DNA of 64,000 nt from Haemonchus contortus. Its lineage: Eukaryota > Nematoda > Chromadorea > Rhabditida > Trichostrongylidae. The notes beneath the pieces were generated by a model. That model worked only from the letters and a program-made list of their open reading frames with translations, had not been told where the DNA came from and searched no databases. The stretch lies in the NCBI GenBank assembly GCA_000469685.2, contig LS997567.1, positions 43,748,275 to 43,812,274 of the forward strand, in the 5' to 3' direction. Both the position numbers and the translations under genes were made by a program. This document shows positions 47,508 through 63,300 of this stretch, one piece after another. Within the stretch, counting starts at the first letter, position 1; every line of letters starts with the position of its first letter.

Positions 47508-50500
47508 TGGTGAGTGGTACTGCGGTGACAACCCAGTGCCAGTACCGCTCAAATGGCAGCTGTAGAGATCAGAGGGATCACTTGAGATGACAGGTGAACG
47601 GCAAACGAAGAAGCAACGTTGGTGTGGGTGTGTTCAGTGGTAATAGAAATTCGACACGCCCACTTTCGGATAAAATCGCAAACCGTCGTCCGTCGCCGCC
47701 ACCGAAGTCGCTCCGACGCCGCCGCTTTGTCGTTCAGAAAAACAGCTGCCATTGTGCAACACCGCTTCTTTACAATTTTTCTAGTAAATGGATGGTCATC
47801 AATTTCATACGGAGATTTTATTGTACAAATTAAATGGAGTGAATGGTCGAGACAGTGAATGGTCCCAAAAATGCAAGAAGATAACGTTGTAACCAAAAAA
47901 CAGGCAACGGTAGGCAATTGGGAACTATCCTGAAGAAAACCGAGGAGCAACGCTGAAGCTCTTATAGGAATAATTTCGGAGAGCCGGTGAAAATATAGTC
48001 AGGGGCAGGGGGGACCCTTCGTCTCTAACACGTAATGCCAGGGCGCAGAAAAGGGGGAGTAATCGGTTTCGATGGTCTGTATTACAGCTTAGAAAAATTT
48101 TTCAGTCAAAGTTAAATAGTATTTCGGATGAGCCCTAACCCATTGGCGACCGAACCTTACATTAACTTTTAATTTCTCTTATAGCTGTAGTTGAAAATGA
48201 CTGATTCCTGGACCACAATGCCTCAAGATTCTCTAAAAGGCTGTTAGCTCAGCTGATACTTGAAAATATGAAAAATTATAGGAACACTTGATAAATAATA
48301 TAAATGCTAAAGGAGCACGATATGGTGTGGGCCGTCGTCGGGCCACGCGGTCAGAACGGGTTAAAAGCAGAGGAGCGCCGGGGTTAGCGCATTCCCGATA
48401 GAAATATGTAGTATGTACAGTATGCTGCTGTTTACACTTTTGAATCGAAATGAATCAATGATCAACGAATGTTCATTTCTTTCACCATCCAAGCTTTTCG
48501 CACGATATGATTATCCACCCACCCCGCTGTTTCACTCCTCCCAAGTTTTGGAACAAGAACCGTATTCCCTTGGCTTAAATACGTTTGTGGGAACCACTTC
48601 AAGCCTGCAAAATCGGCTAGCCCTCTTCGTGGGCGGACTAGTGCTTAATGTTAGTGAACAAGAATGGCTCCCGCTAAGTACGTTCTGCTTTACTACTACT
48701 TTTTTCAATTTCGGTAGTAATTAACCATTAGTTTTTTATTAAGGTTTCATTACACATTTTGATTAAAGGAATTTTCAATTTGAGGTACACTATCTAGCAA
48801 TTCTTGACAGTTCTTAGAATATGGAAAAGAAAAAGTTGTCTACGAAACCAGGAAACCGTTGAGGATCGGAATCTATTTCGTTGTATGTTTGGAAATTTAG
48901 CAATGAAAGGCTATGCTCCCATGGGAATGGTTTCAGGGACGATTCGAAGAGCTCAGAAAATTATGAGAACAAGCCTGAAAAAAATTAGAACGTTCAGAAC
49001 TAGTAAAAGCGCTGTGACAATCCATGTTCATTGATAAAAACACGTGTGCTTGAATTTGTGAAGGTTTCCGGTGTCACGCAGGAAAGGTTCTATTCAGTAT
49101 AAAGTCCAAGTGCCACCAAAAGGCTACGTTCGTGTTGTACTGGGTAATTAAAGCTAGCATGTAACTGCAGTGATTTTCGAACAGCACCTTTTCAAGACTT
49201 CCTAGAAACTGCTTTCCACGGGAGATGGGCTCGGACGGCTTCAAGAAGGAAAAAGCTCATGGAGGTTCCTCTTAACGTTCGTCATCAAGCAGTAGATAAA
49301 CTGTGGTATCAAAGTCCGCTGTATATTGGCTAAACCGCGGGAATAAGATTACCACATTGAGATCACATTGAGCACATGTCAAATCGCTTCTCGAACATCC
49401 GGAACGTCGATTGGGCTAGTCAACCAGCGGGAGATTTACATCATTTTCTGAAAAAGAAACACTCAGTGACATCCAGGTCGGGAAAGAATTGCTGAGAACA
49501 GGTTCTGCATTGGTTTTTATATTTCCGTAAAAACATAAAAACCTTTGCACTGCTGCCCGGCAATTAATCGCATGTTGTCCAGTCTGAGGTCATTTCCATG
49601 AAATTGTCGAAATTTTTGAAAATTCCCGCCATTACTAGTATTCCGTAGACTTTTTGTAATAGCTCCAGCCAGTGACTCGAGATCGAAGTAAGGACTGTAA
49701 ATAACTATTTCCATATAGTGACTGATTCCCTATTGTGTCTATTATTGTTGATCAATCGATTATTGTTTATTGCAGATCACATTATCAACGATGTACAGCT
49801 TGCTCGGCACCGAAAAAGTAATGGAAAGTTCGAATGGATTGATTGGAACGAATCCCGAATCTTCCTGAGATCCAAAATGGAGTTCTGCTTCATTTGGTCA
49901 CCCGCTTCCATGGATTTTGCTCGCCAGTCGGATAGAAGTGGCTCCACCCAAATGCAGGCTGATCAATCTGTGATGGAGATCAAATTCCTCGGAGAGCGCA
50001 GGCCACCCACTGTTCATTCCTGGCTATGCTGATTGCCAGTTTACCGTTCTTTTGATTATGATGTGGTTTCTCTACCATTATTCTCTTTTTTTCTTGTGGC
50101 TGTAGATGTTTTTTGTTGATAGCTGTATTAGCGTTGAGTACGGCTGCCAAAGAATGTACCAGAATCCATTAGTTAACTACCCCATAATACTGCTATCCTG
50201 ACGCTTGCACGGATCACTTATATTGGTAGGTCCCGCAAATTTCCAGCGGATGCCATAGTTGATAGCTTTGTATTTTCATTGTAATTTTCTTCCCTGATTC
50301 GAAAGCTCATGGACCTCATCCGACTTTACTTTTACTGTTTGAATGACTCAAGTAGTTGTGGTAGCGGATCAAACAAAAACTAATGGGAAACCCGTTTCGA
50401 TTTTATGGCAGGCACCGCTGTAAGGTCGAGCTAAGTAAGAAATACGCGCTTTGTTGGCCTTCACCTCAAAAACCTTAAGTCTACGAGCTCTTCACAAGTA

Positions 50501-51904
50501 TTCAAAGTGATAAAAACAACTGTTCGATTAAATATCCAATTTTTTGAACACAAGGGTTTCTCGATCTTGATTAAACGGCAGTTATGCCATTTGTTCCTAT
50601 GGGAGGGTTGTCAGCTGATTCGGTTAATCATTAAAATCGTCTTCGTATCGACTTCAATTTTCTCAAAAGTACAAGTTACTTACTGGTGAATTTCGCTGTC
50701 TCATGCTAGTTTTGTTAGGGAAAAATTGTTTTGAGAATGAGAGGAGGAACAAATTTGCTGATTTGACCTTCAAGTTCGAGTTCAAGTGCTACTACTTAGG
50801 TGTGCGTATAATTTCACCAAGCATTGAGACTCCTAATCGAGTAGCCAGTTTTTCTTTCCCTTGAAACACGGGTCACCACTGAATCAACTTTTTTGGGAGC
50901 AGAAAAAATAAACGGACTGTTCGGTTGAGGGAGTAGGCGAGCGGGTTTATGGCTCAGATGACCCAAGACCATAGGAATATTGTCGAAATTAAATTAGAAT
51001 CTACGCTTCTCCCGTTTTTTCGATTGTCCGTTTTTGTCAGTGGAAAACATGATTAGCAGATGCAGTAATTTTGTATCAGAGTTGCTTAAAAATGTCATCG
51101 GATATCTTCCGAAGCCTGCGTTTCTGTGAAGGACCTACTTCCCGACGAGTTCCAATCAGGCTAAAAACAATCCCTACGAGGAATTGCTGCTGATATTTTC
51201 ATGAAGGGCTCAGATACATAGGATTGCACATAGTCTTCGGTGATATGAGTAGGAGCTGTAAATTGCAGAAGTAGGATACCAAAATACCTTCATCTCGAGA
51301 ATTCATTTCAAGAAACGTGTAAGAAGGGCTCGTGTGTTCAGAAGTGATACATGTTGCTGGGAAATAGCTAGGAAACCACTGATCATAAAAAGGGCGACAG
51401 TTCGATCACTGGTAGTATATCGTTCCTTTTACACTTTAAAAAATTCATCAGACTGAAACCAATGGTGAAGCGTAGGATATTTTGTTGTTTGAGCGGTTTA
51501 TCCATGGATCAATTCCTTCTCGGTCAATTCTTCCTTCAATTCCCGGCTATCGCGAGTTAATCCATCGATCAGTGACTGATGAGGAGATCTTTAACAATGA
51601 TAACGAATTAACAAAATTTTAAAAAGCTTGCAGGTCATTAGAAGCTGTTCAATATGTGCTACCTATCTGGCTTTACACACTCTACATATTTTGGATTTAC
51701 TAGCTGATTGCACTTTCGTGTATGGCCCGTAAGGCAAGGAGGTTATTAAGAATAATGACAAATTGATAGGATGTTAAAGAGCTTTGCAGGCTAATACTTT
51801 GGTTTGATCATGAATCCAATGAATTTCTAGGATGAAAAGACCTTCGAATCATTTATTGTGAAGCTGAGTAACAAGGGTTTGGGCATATAAGTGCTGCCGT
51901 GCTT
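47508..51904. other. Intergenic region without recognised gene
   Basis: The right part of this region is downstream of the collagen gene and the left part upstream of the Kazal gene, so it should hold the Kazal promoter. Open frames at plus 48413-48724 and 49718-50032 match nothing I know and lack exon context. No RNA gene or terminal repeat was recognised. Confidence 0.4.
51852..51857 (-). terminator. Polyadenylation signal of the collagen gene
   Basis: Read on the minus strand this is AATAAA, 48 bp after the collagen stop codon, a usual distance for a nematode cuticle collagen. Confidence 0.65.
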
Positions 51905-53361
<1,457 letters not shown>

Positions 53362-54320
53362 TTCTGTAATACTAAGTCAGTGTGTTTGAAATTGTGCCAA
53401 CATTGATAACACTCATTAGATCAAAGTGAAAAAGGCGCTAGAGTATAGTGTCTTTTGAGTACGACATTAGATATAGCGGATACTGGGAGAATGGTGAGTA
53501 TAGAACAGAGCAGTCAAAAACGAAAGGTACAGGCGAGAGCGAACCACGTTTATGTTGGTGGCCACTGTCCTTGGCGTCCAAATTGGGTCAACGGGGCGCG
53601 TTATCCAAGTTAGTATCGGAAAGACATCTCAAACGAGATTCCGAGAGGTATCTGATTAGTCATTTCAGAAAACTGATTGCTGCACTTTAGCAGGAGAGAC
53701 GTAATTTTCAATTAAAAAACATTGCTGCCCGGAAAAGGCCCAATTTCTAGAGGCCTCTGTTTGGGAGAGCCCAAGCAAAAGAAATAGGTTCGGAAGCTAT
53801 CAAAGTCATAAAGAAGGTCTGCCGGAGGATTTTGTTTTCACAGCAGCTGTCACCATTCTAGGATGTTTTTATTTCGAGGGGGAATTTGATGACGACTGTA
53901 TCTTCTCAAAAGGTTGGCGATTTATGGACAAAATTCAGTCTCGAACGGGGCCCGAACCCGTACTTGTCCTTTCCGGGGACCATGCTCTTATCCCTTACAC
54001 TATTCCCTCACTTACCGAGACCCCGCTTGCCCTCGCCTTATTGTCTCGAAGTAGGCTAGAGAACCCTCTCCTGCCCCTCTTCCCCCCCCCCCTCCCTCCA
54101 CCCCCGCCAAGGTTTGACCAAAATTTTCTCCTACTGATGAAAGTCTCATTAATGAGTATCAATGACTCATACTAACTGTTGCGTGATGTCGTTTGACAGC
54201 TTGCAGCTTATCGGCCTTTACATTTAATACCATCCTTGGTTTATTACCCTAAAATCGTAGATATTGTTGGGCGTTATCAGGTCGTAAACGGTTGTAGCAC
54301 TGCTTGCCAGCCCTGTTGCT
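53362..54320. other. Divergent intergenic region
   Basis: This space between the collagen (minus) and the EGF/VWA-like gene (plus) should hold both promoters. A C-rich tract (54083-54110) is the only striking element. The open frame 53448-53690 has no recognisable product. Confidence 0.5.
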
Positions 54321-57300
54321 ATGCGGTCGCTGCTGTTACTTCAGTTATTTTTGAGTATCATTGCAGTTCAGGGCAATGACTGGAGTGAAGGTACTGTAGC
54401 CAGCATTTTTTCTTTTTGTGAAGCACGAATTTTTCAACGAGCAATGCTTTGGTATCCATTCTGGGGCATAGGACCCACCTATTTCAGACTGATAGATCCC
54501 AATGAACACCAATGAACTTTTTTTCTGGTTACCAGTACTAAATGCAACGGTATTTCAGGACTATCAAAGTTTCTGTCGAGGCCAGCATACGAAGACCTAC
54601 CAAATTTCTATGGATCCCTCAGCGAACCCTTCCACAAACGGGTAAAGCGGGCAATCTATGCTACTCTCGGTTTCACAGGCCAATGTGAACCAGGCTGGAC
54701 TGGTCAATACTGTGAAAATCGTGAGTACTTTCATGTATCGGAAAAGTTGCGGTCGCTTGTCGAAATCGTTTTCTCATGTTATCTTCGTCAGGTGTAGATA
54801 CTTTCCCCTTGGTATACTGTATTTGATTCTAAAAATCGATTAAACCTAGCTATTATACCACTAGATCAATCAATAACTTGTTGAATAGTGACCAGTCATT
54901 TTTTGAGGCCCCCATAAATCTGAACTCTTGATAAAACGCTTACGGCGTTCACCTCATCTTTGTATGTTACCATATCAGTGGAATCCTCGTAGCCACCGCC
55001 CTAGGGACGTACCCTTAGCTGTCCCTGCATGTATCCTTCTGTTTAGCTGTCTGCAGCAGTGCTGGCTCACTTCCTCAAAGTTCAGTCAACTACCAACTTA
55101 TTGACCTCCTGAATCTCCCATCTGGATGCACAGGAAAGTAAGCGCCTTTCTGCTTCTGCTCCTATCGTTTTCCCGGCTTTCCTTCACAGCCTCTTCGATT
55201 CCCACTTGTTCCAGGTACTATGTTCCGATCGACGGGATGACACCAGTGCTGACTATTGAGGTGAACGCTGCTGGTAGACCATATGTGAATCTCACTGATT
55301 CGAATGGTATGGTCATTTTTGTTGGAGCCAGCCACCCCTGCGCTCTCATCCTTGATGCTTTGATGCTTTGACTGCAATAAAAGGAGGACCTTGTCGATAC
55401 AGAACCAAAGAATCAGTAAAACAATCGATAGAAATCCCACCAGTCAATCAATAAAACCTGGGTCAAAATTCTTTTGAAAAAGTGCGTTAATGTAAGTTAC
55501 GCATGTCTTTCAGGAAATGTAATGACGTGCGATGGCAGTGTCAATGACGGCTACACCCTTTGCCGTTACATTGGCCTCGTTCCAGGACCATACCAACTGA
55601 CGGTAGACAACGGGGGTGTGCCAACATCGAACTGTTTTGTTGAGATCACAGTGAGTTTTGTTAAGAATCTGCTCATGCCAGAAATCAATCTCGAAAAAAG
55701 TTTTCACGGAGGCGACCGAAGATAGCAGGTTCAAAGGCATTAGATCACTTACCGGTTCGCGCCGCGCATTTCGCTTGCAGTGTAAATCGCAAACCTCGTT
55801 GGTTTTGGGTCTGAGGAATAAATAACGATATTAGAGAAGCTGGCATTCCTGCCTTTTCGAACACAGTTCTTATATTAGTTATGGACGTCGGAGAGATGAG
55901 AGACTTGAACTAGTATCCCCTTTAACTTATCCGCGAGCTCTGTTCACTCTTGCACGAAGAGTGGTTTCCTCCGATGAACGGGAACGATTTTGCCGATTGT
56001 CAGAAATATCATCAGTACAGCAGATGTAATTTTTTGTCAAAAGTACTTCAGAGCTATTAATTCTAAACAATTTCAGTCTTACACCGGTCTGTCAGTAGTT
56101 CAAAGGTTCACTCTTTCCCCACAAACCGATGTCGCACCTTTTGCGGAATCAGCCATCGAGGGTCAACCCATGTACTTTGTCAGTCATGTTAACAATCTCA
56201 CCATGCCAGGAGGTAACACTTTTTTCGGCTTCAAAATAGTAACGCTTGAATGGTTACGTTTCTAAATTCGGTCCTGTTTAATACTTATCTATCTATATGA
56301 TTTACGGCCTTTCTGTCGCTCATCACTTGAACTAATCGTCACCATCTTCATCATTCCACATAAGCGGAATTGCGGCTTATACCAAGTTTTCTTTCGAAAT
56401 ACCATAAAGATTGACAACAGGTGTCACCAGGTAAGGAATCGCTCACAAGCGCCAAAGGTCCGGTTCAGAAAGCAGCTGCCTGGAGTCTACCACAGACCAC
56501 TATGCCCCCTCAACTTAGCCCACCCTCTCCGAAAATCGCCTAGTCAAGCCCCATCTTAATCATTCAATAATACTTTGATCTATTAGACCAATCAACTATG
56601 GCCGTCTAGCATTCGTTGTCGAATCTGAAATGACTTTTAATGGAAAGCGTATTCTTTCTCTTGTCATTCGAGTAATTCATAGCTTCAGTTTTGCAGAAGT
56701 TCGGTCGGTAACCATTCGTACGGACACCTCTACAGTGCCCGTGTATAGATCACTATTGACAAAACGTTTCTCTTGTGCATACGAGTACTACGCCGGGCAA
56801 TTCATCTGCGACCGTAGGAATCGATATGTTTATCATGTAAGTATGAGTATTTTGTTTCCTTTTGCTCAAAATTTCTTTGACCGTTCTGTTTATAGTCCGT
56901 TCTAGAAGTAGTAGAATGAATGCTAAATGCACACTTGATCGATGGTAAACTTAATTATAAAAATCGATTGATCGGTGTGCACTTAGGTCCGGTTTGTGTC
57001 TACAAACACCGTATTCTCCATTGATAATCCTACTACTTACTTCCTTTCGAAAGGATTTTTTTCATCACGTCACCGCTGATTCAAGCGCTAGGGATCAAAA
57101 ATTAGTCTATAAAAATTTAATACCCTGATAATCAACAACTCACCGTAGACCAATGTACAGTAGTTGATGGGACGGTTGATAACCCATAACCGTATCCGGT
57201 TTCAAATGTGTGATAACGAGAACGACCATCGCTTTCACTGGCAAGGTTGGAGAGTTGTCAGCTGCACTTTTTATCTCCTTGAGTTTTAAGAAAACGAAAC

Positions 57301-60300
57301 GTGTATGTTCCTGTCTTTTAGTGCGGATAATGCTTTAATCGTAATTTTACAATTAGTGTAATCTTCACGTTCAGGTTGATGGTCTAGATGCGTTCGGATA
57401 CGCTTACAGAAGATCTGGAACGTTCTCGTGTCTGCGTGAGTTGCCTTTGCCTACTCAGACCCAGACTATGGATTTTGAAGTATTTTTTTGAAAATTAGAG
57501 GCGTAAGCGAGGAATAGTGGTATCTCCTAAGAAAGAGCAAGGAGCCTTTTAGGTCTCATGATGACTTTACACCTTTTTAGTTGTGAAGGTGGGAAAGAGT
57601 ACTGAGATCGGAGCCGTTTGTCAGTTCACGCTGCCTACCGTTTAAGATCATCGAGGAGCCATTTTCTGTATTACGCTCACAGTAGTACCTTCTATGCTGC
57701 TGCCCCCACCCCTTCTCCTACTGAATCTGGGCCTTGCCATCCGCTGAAATGCAAAGCCTACCTGGTACGGAAGTCATGAAAGGAAGAAATGCAAAATTGT
57801 CTTGGAGGACAAGACAGTATTTCTGCGAACGTGTATTTATTTCGATCGCAATTCGTCCGGCCGTTCGAGACAAGTGGCCATCGAAATAAATACCCGTGCG
57901 GAAAACACTGTCTTTTCCTTCAGAAATATTTTTGCATTTATCCTTTCCTTGATTTTATTCTATGCTATTGTGCGGCATATTGTAACTGAAATAGGCAGAA
58001 ACCGTACAACCTTTTTCAAACATTCTTACATCCTCTCTCAGTGGAAGCAGGGCAGGGAAGTGGCAGTGTAGTTTTGTATTTCCTTATTTTCCCTCTATTG
58101 ATTAAAAAAGACACCCTACGATCGTTCCCAAAGCCTCCGATCTTCTTAAATCCAGCATTTCGAAAAAGATGTTCTGGGATGTTAATGTTTCAACTTCAAT
58201 GTATGTATACAGCATGTACTAACTAGGAAGTCTCATGACTGGTAATGTTGTAGCAGGTAGGAGTGTGGCTCATCAGTTAGTACATGTTCCTCCACTCTCA
58301 TCACTTGACTGCTAGAGGTGAGGACCAGAATAGAGCGATCCAGGGTGGCGAATTTCAATTTCATACTTCGAACGACTTGTTATTTAACTATTTGGTTCTA
58401 TATGACCACGTATTTTTTGACAAGGTACAAATGCAACCTTTTTTTAGAACCCCTACCGACCACACCTATTGTATCGACGGCACCGCCGAACACCGTAAAC
58501 TGTGCGAACGGTGGAAGCCCACTCTATCAGGGTACTGTGAACGCGACATGCTTCTGCCCAGAATCTTTTCAAGGGAGAGAATGTACAATGGTGAGCCATT
58601 GAACTGACCTCAGCTCTCGTTTCACTTGCCATCGTATGTGATTAAGGTGAACTGTATGAATGGTGGAACCCCGTTGCCAGGAAATCTACAATGTCAGTGC
58701 CCTCCTGGCTTTCAGGGCGCCATGTGTGAAACTGGTTAGTGAGTAGTAAGGCCATTGCGATCGCCATGGTGTAGAAATGGTCACGAGTATGATTAGTAAT
58801 CGAAGTGTTAGTATAAAATAGTTAGTTCATAACTACTGCGGCACTGTTATAATTAGTAAAGTTGGGTGGTCCACCTCAATATTGTGAGCCTTTGAAATGG
58901 CCTTAGCCCTTTTAGTGAATGCCTTTACTTTCAGTGAGTTGTGCATTCAATGAGGGCCCATATCTCACTGATCTCAAGACCCTTATCGTAGTGCTCAGAA
59001 CTACGACATCAATGAGTAAATACGTCTCGCAAATTGTGAATGCTATCACTGCTGAGGTACGTCGGATGGAGAACGTCCGTTGCGCGCGTCCGTCAAAAGT
59101 AGGTCACCCCGCCCACTTCGCGCGCGGCGCGCCCCACTGAGGTCTCGACATAACGTTACAGCACCACCAAGTGTCAGTGGAACGAATGAAATGCATTTGT
59201 CCGTGTTATCTTCTCTCCGGCTGACTGCCGTGGACCAAGCGCAAATCGTATGATTCACTGACAACTGCGATGTCTGTCAGGTATCGCGAGCTGACCTGTC
59301 GCACGCGACTTCTGCGGCGTGACCTAGTTTCGACGGACGCGAGCAATGAAGCGCACCCACATCGAATACTGTTTAAATGCGCTTGAATCGACAAAGCCAA
59401 ATGGATTTTCAGGTAGAAAGCAACGCTGCCTATGATTATAATGTCTACAACAACTACGTGCTAGTGACATTTGCCAATGGAAGTAAGTTGTAAAGCTTTC
59501 ATGGCTGTTTTGAACTTTTGTGGAGCTAAATTGTGTACACGCTGATATATTACCTGTTGGCTGAGCTCAAAATTCAGAGTATGACACGATGTACTACCCG
59601 GAGAACCTGTTCCAAACGTTCCTCAACGATATCATGTCCGCCATCTACACCACAACCATCGGCGGTTGTGATGAAGCGACGTTTGACCCGATCGCTAGTG
59701 TCTTTATAGAGGTGTGGTCGTTTCGAATGAAAACTAAAAAAACTACAAGTGATGACATCTTCATAGAAGAAATCGAACGTCAGCTGGCTTTGTTAGGCGC
59801 TATGCTCACGGATATCGATCGATAACTACACTTTCCGTAGCTATACCCACGTAAAAATAACAAAGTGTTCATAATTTTCGTAAAGTCGTGCTGCACTGAA
59901 CTATGTATGTACAACAGCCATCGCCAAGTTGTCGATAGGTTCATTGAATATAAATCAAGCAAAAGAGTAATTTTAGCCAGTCAATCCAAAATCAGCTATT
60001 TACGTCTTCACGGACGTCATTGCTTCTGATTCTGATGGATGGCGAAAAGTGGCTGAGTCTAACACTAGGAGAAAGCTTCCGGTAAGAGAATCAACGAATT
60101 GCTTTCTTTACTACTAAATTTAAAGCGTTTATTCAGATCTTCATGAACATCCTGCCGAATGATAATTGTACTGTGAATCAGTTCTCGGAAGGTTATCGAG
60201 CTCTACGTCGTGCTTCTGAATTTAGTGGCGGTCTCGTTCAAACTCCAACGTTGACATCTCTTGAAAAGGTTACTTTTCGTCACTTTAAAATGTGAAAAGC

Positions 60301-63300
60301 GCTCTTTCTTCTAATAATTTGGTCCAACGCACGTAACAGGCAGCCATTCTCTTCATTTTTAATTGTTTTTGCTGTCTATGTAATGTTTACACAGATTAAG
60401 TAACCGATTTTGAGCTGCGCCTAGAACAAGCTCCAACTCTGGGACTGTGGGGTACATAGAAACAAGCAGTTGGTGGCTACAGCTACACGAACAAACTGAA
60501 ATTGAGTTTTTCAGCAATGTTGGAAACTTTCAATGGGGTTGTTTATGAGTTCGAATGTTGCTAATGTCTATAGAACGATATTTATAATTGTATTCTTTTT
60601 GGTAGTGTCCTGATCAATACTTCAGATCTTCCAATTCACAATGAAGTCGACAGCTTATCGAATGAATGCCGTGTTAACGGACGATCTAGGCCAGTGTGAT
60701 ACTAAGGGCTACCGAGTCTTCTTTGCTGATACTTCTACAGAAACGATTATCATCGTTGGAGTTGGACGTAAGCCTTACTCATGCGCCTGTCGAGTGTTTC
60801 TAGTTATTGTAATCGGAGATTCCTTCCAGAAGATCTCGTTCTCTCGGTCACTGATCCAAACTGGAATCAGAATTCTGCCTTGCTCGTCTACACAATGGGC
60901 ACATCGTACTTCTGGGAGATCACGAACGTGGTTCCTGGAGAGTATCTTCTGTCCTTGAGCAGTCAAAATGTACAGGGACCTGTGTATTGTCGCACCATTA
61001 GCACCCTCCATCTTCAGACTGGAATTTCCAGGTGCAACAACCGTGCTCATATCGTGTAATGGCCATGTCCGACTATGATCTCTTCTTAGGCACTGCTAAC
61101 GTTATTGACGAGGATGCGAGCGATAGTGAACCCGTCATTGGTATGTATGCTTCCATACACTTGTTAAGTAGAACCTACGGCTCATTTTAACTATCATTGA
61201 AACGACTACAGTAAACCTTCACTACGGAACCTGTTGCAAGGGTTCATAAATCCAAAGAAGCAAACATGCATTTTTTCGCTTTTTAAAATGTAAGCCGGTT
61301 CAAAAATTTGTTTGTTTCTTGGGAAATGCATAAAGTTGAAATGGCTGATCAGGCACTATAAGGCGGTGTTTGAGAAATCTGAAACATTCGTTCTGGAAAA
61401 ACTTGGTGACAGAGCGTATATTTTTTAACTGATGGGGCGCTTCGTCCAAGTGTTAGAAGACAGCAGTTGGATGGATAGGCGAGCCCGCACTGCTTTCAGA
61501 TGTGTTCGGAATTATATGAAATATTATTGGAATATTATTATGTATTGACCCCCTTTATTTCTTTAATCAACCAAACTACAAGGCTGTGATGTACATTGTT
61601 CGATTCCTAGGGGCAATCGCTATTCATCGAGTGACAGATTACCCCTCACAGAGATCTTTACTTTGCTTCCATTTTCAGGATTGTGTTCTTGCCAGGGTAC
61701 AAAATCGGCCGCGGCACTGGCTCTTACTGTCGGGCCAATACGTTTGGCAATTTGCCAAGCACCTATCCCATCCCCCTTTCACCTTTTGCTGTGCTTCGAT
61801 TGTGTGAATCGCGCATAGCCCTGCAGAGCTTCGAAGATTGAACAGTGAAGAACACAAGCCTGAAAATGGAAACATAATGAAGTTCTTATCAGAGGATGAT
61901 CATATAAATTAAAATAGCATTTGTTTTGAGGAATGATGGAACACTATACATTGTAGTCGTATTATTCAATTGGGTACAGAAATGAAGAGGCTTAATTTGC
62001 TTGGGCATGCGGGTAAGTGATACTAAGGAGTGTGGAACAGATGGAGCGTCTACTGCTTCATCTCATGTAGCTTGATGAGCACGTTCCATTGGTTTTCCGA
62101 CTTTCAAAAAACTTAACCATTGGTTGACTTCTCACTGAAAACGAAAAAGTTCTGGGATTCTCGTTGCATATCAATCAGCGATCATTTTCTCGGAGGACTT
62201 TGTGAGGATGGCTGTCGGCAAACTGATCAGCTTTTCTCAAATTACTCCTTACTTTCATATCGGTAAGTAAAGAGTTGCTCAGACGACCATTCGCGAAGAA
62301 TTGTAACAAAAAAGTTGTCGTCACATATATCGTTTGCTTGCACCGCCGACAGTTAGACAGTAAAGTTCGTAGGTCTGACACTCATGTACAATTTGAATAT
62401 TTCACTTTCAGGAAAGTCGAAGCACATCGTCGCCCAATTGAACGGTCTCGTAAACGCTGTTCAGGACCCATACAGGCTGTTCGCTGAGCTCACTATTACC
62501 ACTAACTTGAATAACGAACAAAAAATGGGCGAACCGATGTTCTATTCCAATGGTAGGGACCTCCTGATGAACATTCACTTCCAAACATGAAGATGGCATA
62601 CTCGGAATCGTTAGACTCTTTCAAGACAGCCATCAATTCTCTTCTACAAGTACGGATTTGTTCAGGGAAATACCGTAGTGGTTGCGGTTACCATCTCTAC
62701 TTTGGAGCTGCAAACTTCTGCCAATTCAAGGATCAGCAATTTTATGCTACGGTAAGTTCCATACTACATTTGAGTGGGATCCCTCGGCACTTGCGTGTGT
62801 CAGGAGTCTCCGAGCATCGTCCTTTCCACACCGTGTGGGATGATGGCGATTGCATGGCGCATTCTCGTCCTGCTTTCGTAGAGCCCAAGTCTGCGAGGCC
62901 TATGTCATGGCATGAAGGGCAACAGTGTCTAAAAGGTGGCCCCGGTGTCGGACGTTATTTGCATCCTTTACTAATCCCTCAGTAATCTCTTGAACGCTCC
63001 TCATCCACTCGTCTTCCTGCTCAGCTCCGCAGCCGGGCCTTTCGTCTTGTTTAACTCTCCACATAGGAGCGAGTAGCTGGAGCATTCGGTGGTACTCGAA
63101 CCATTGGAGTTGTGTAAGAAACTGGAATTAGTCGTGCTCAACGGAATGAAATGAATTGAAGTATCGAGGAAGTAGTATTGTAGCAACAATCCAAGAAATT
63201 GAGCGCAACATAAATCCACTATTACATAAAATATTCAATATTAGTCAATGGGAAACATGACTTGCCACAAACTGTAAGTGATATGGTGTAATATAAACGT

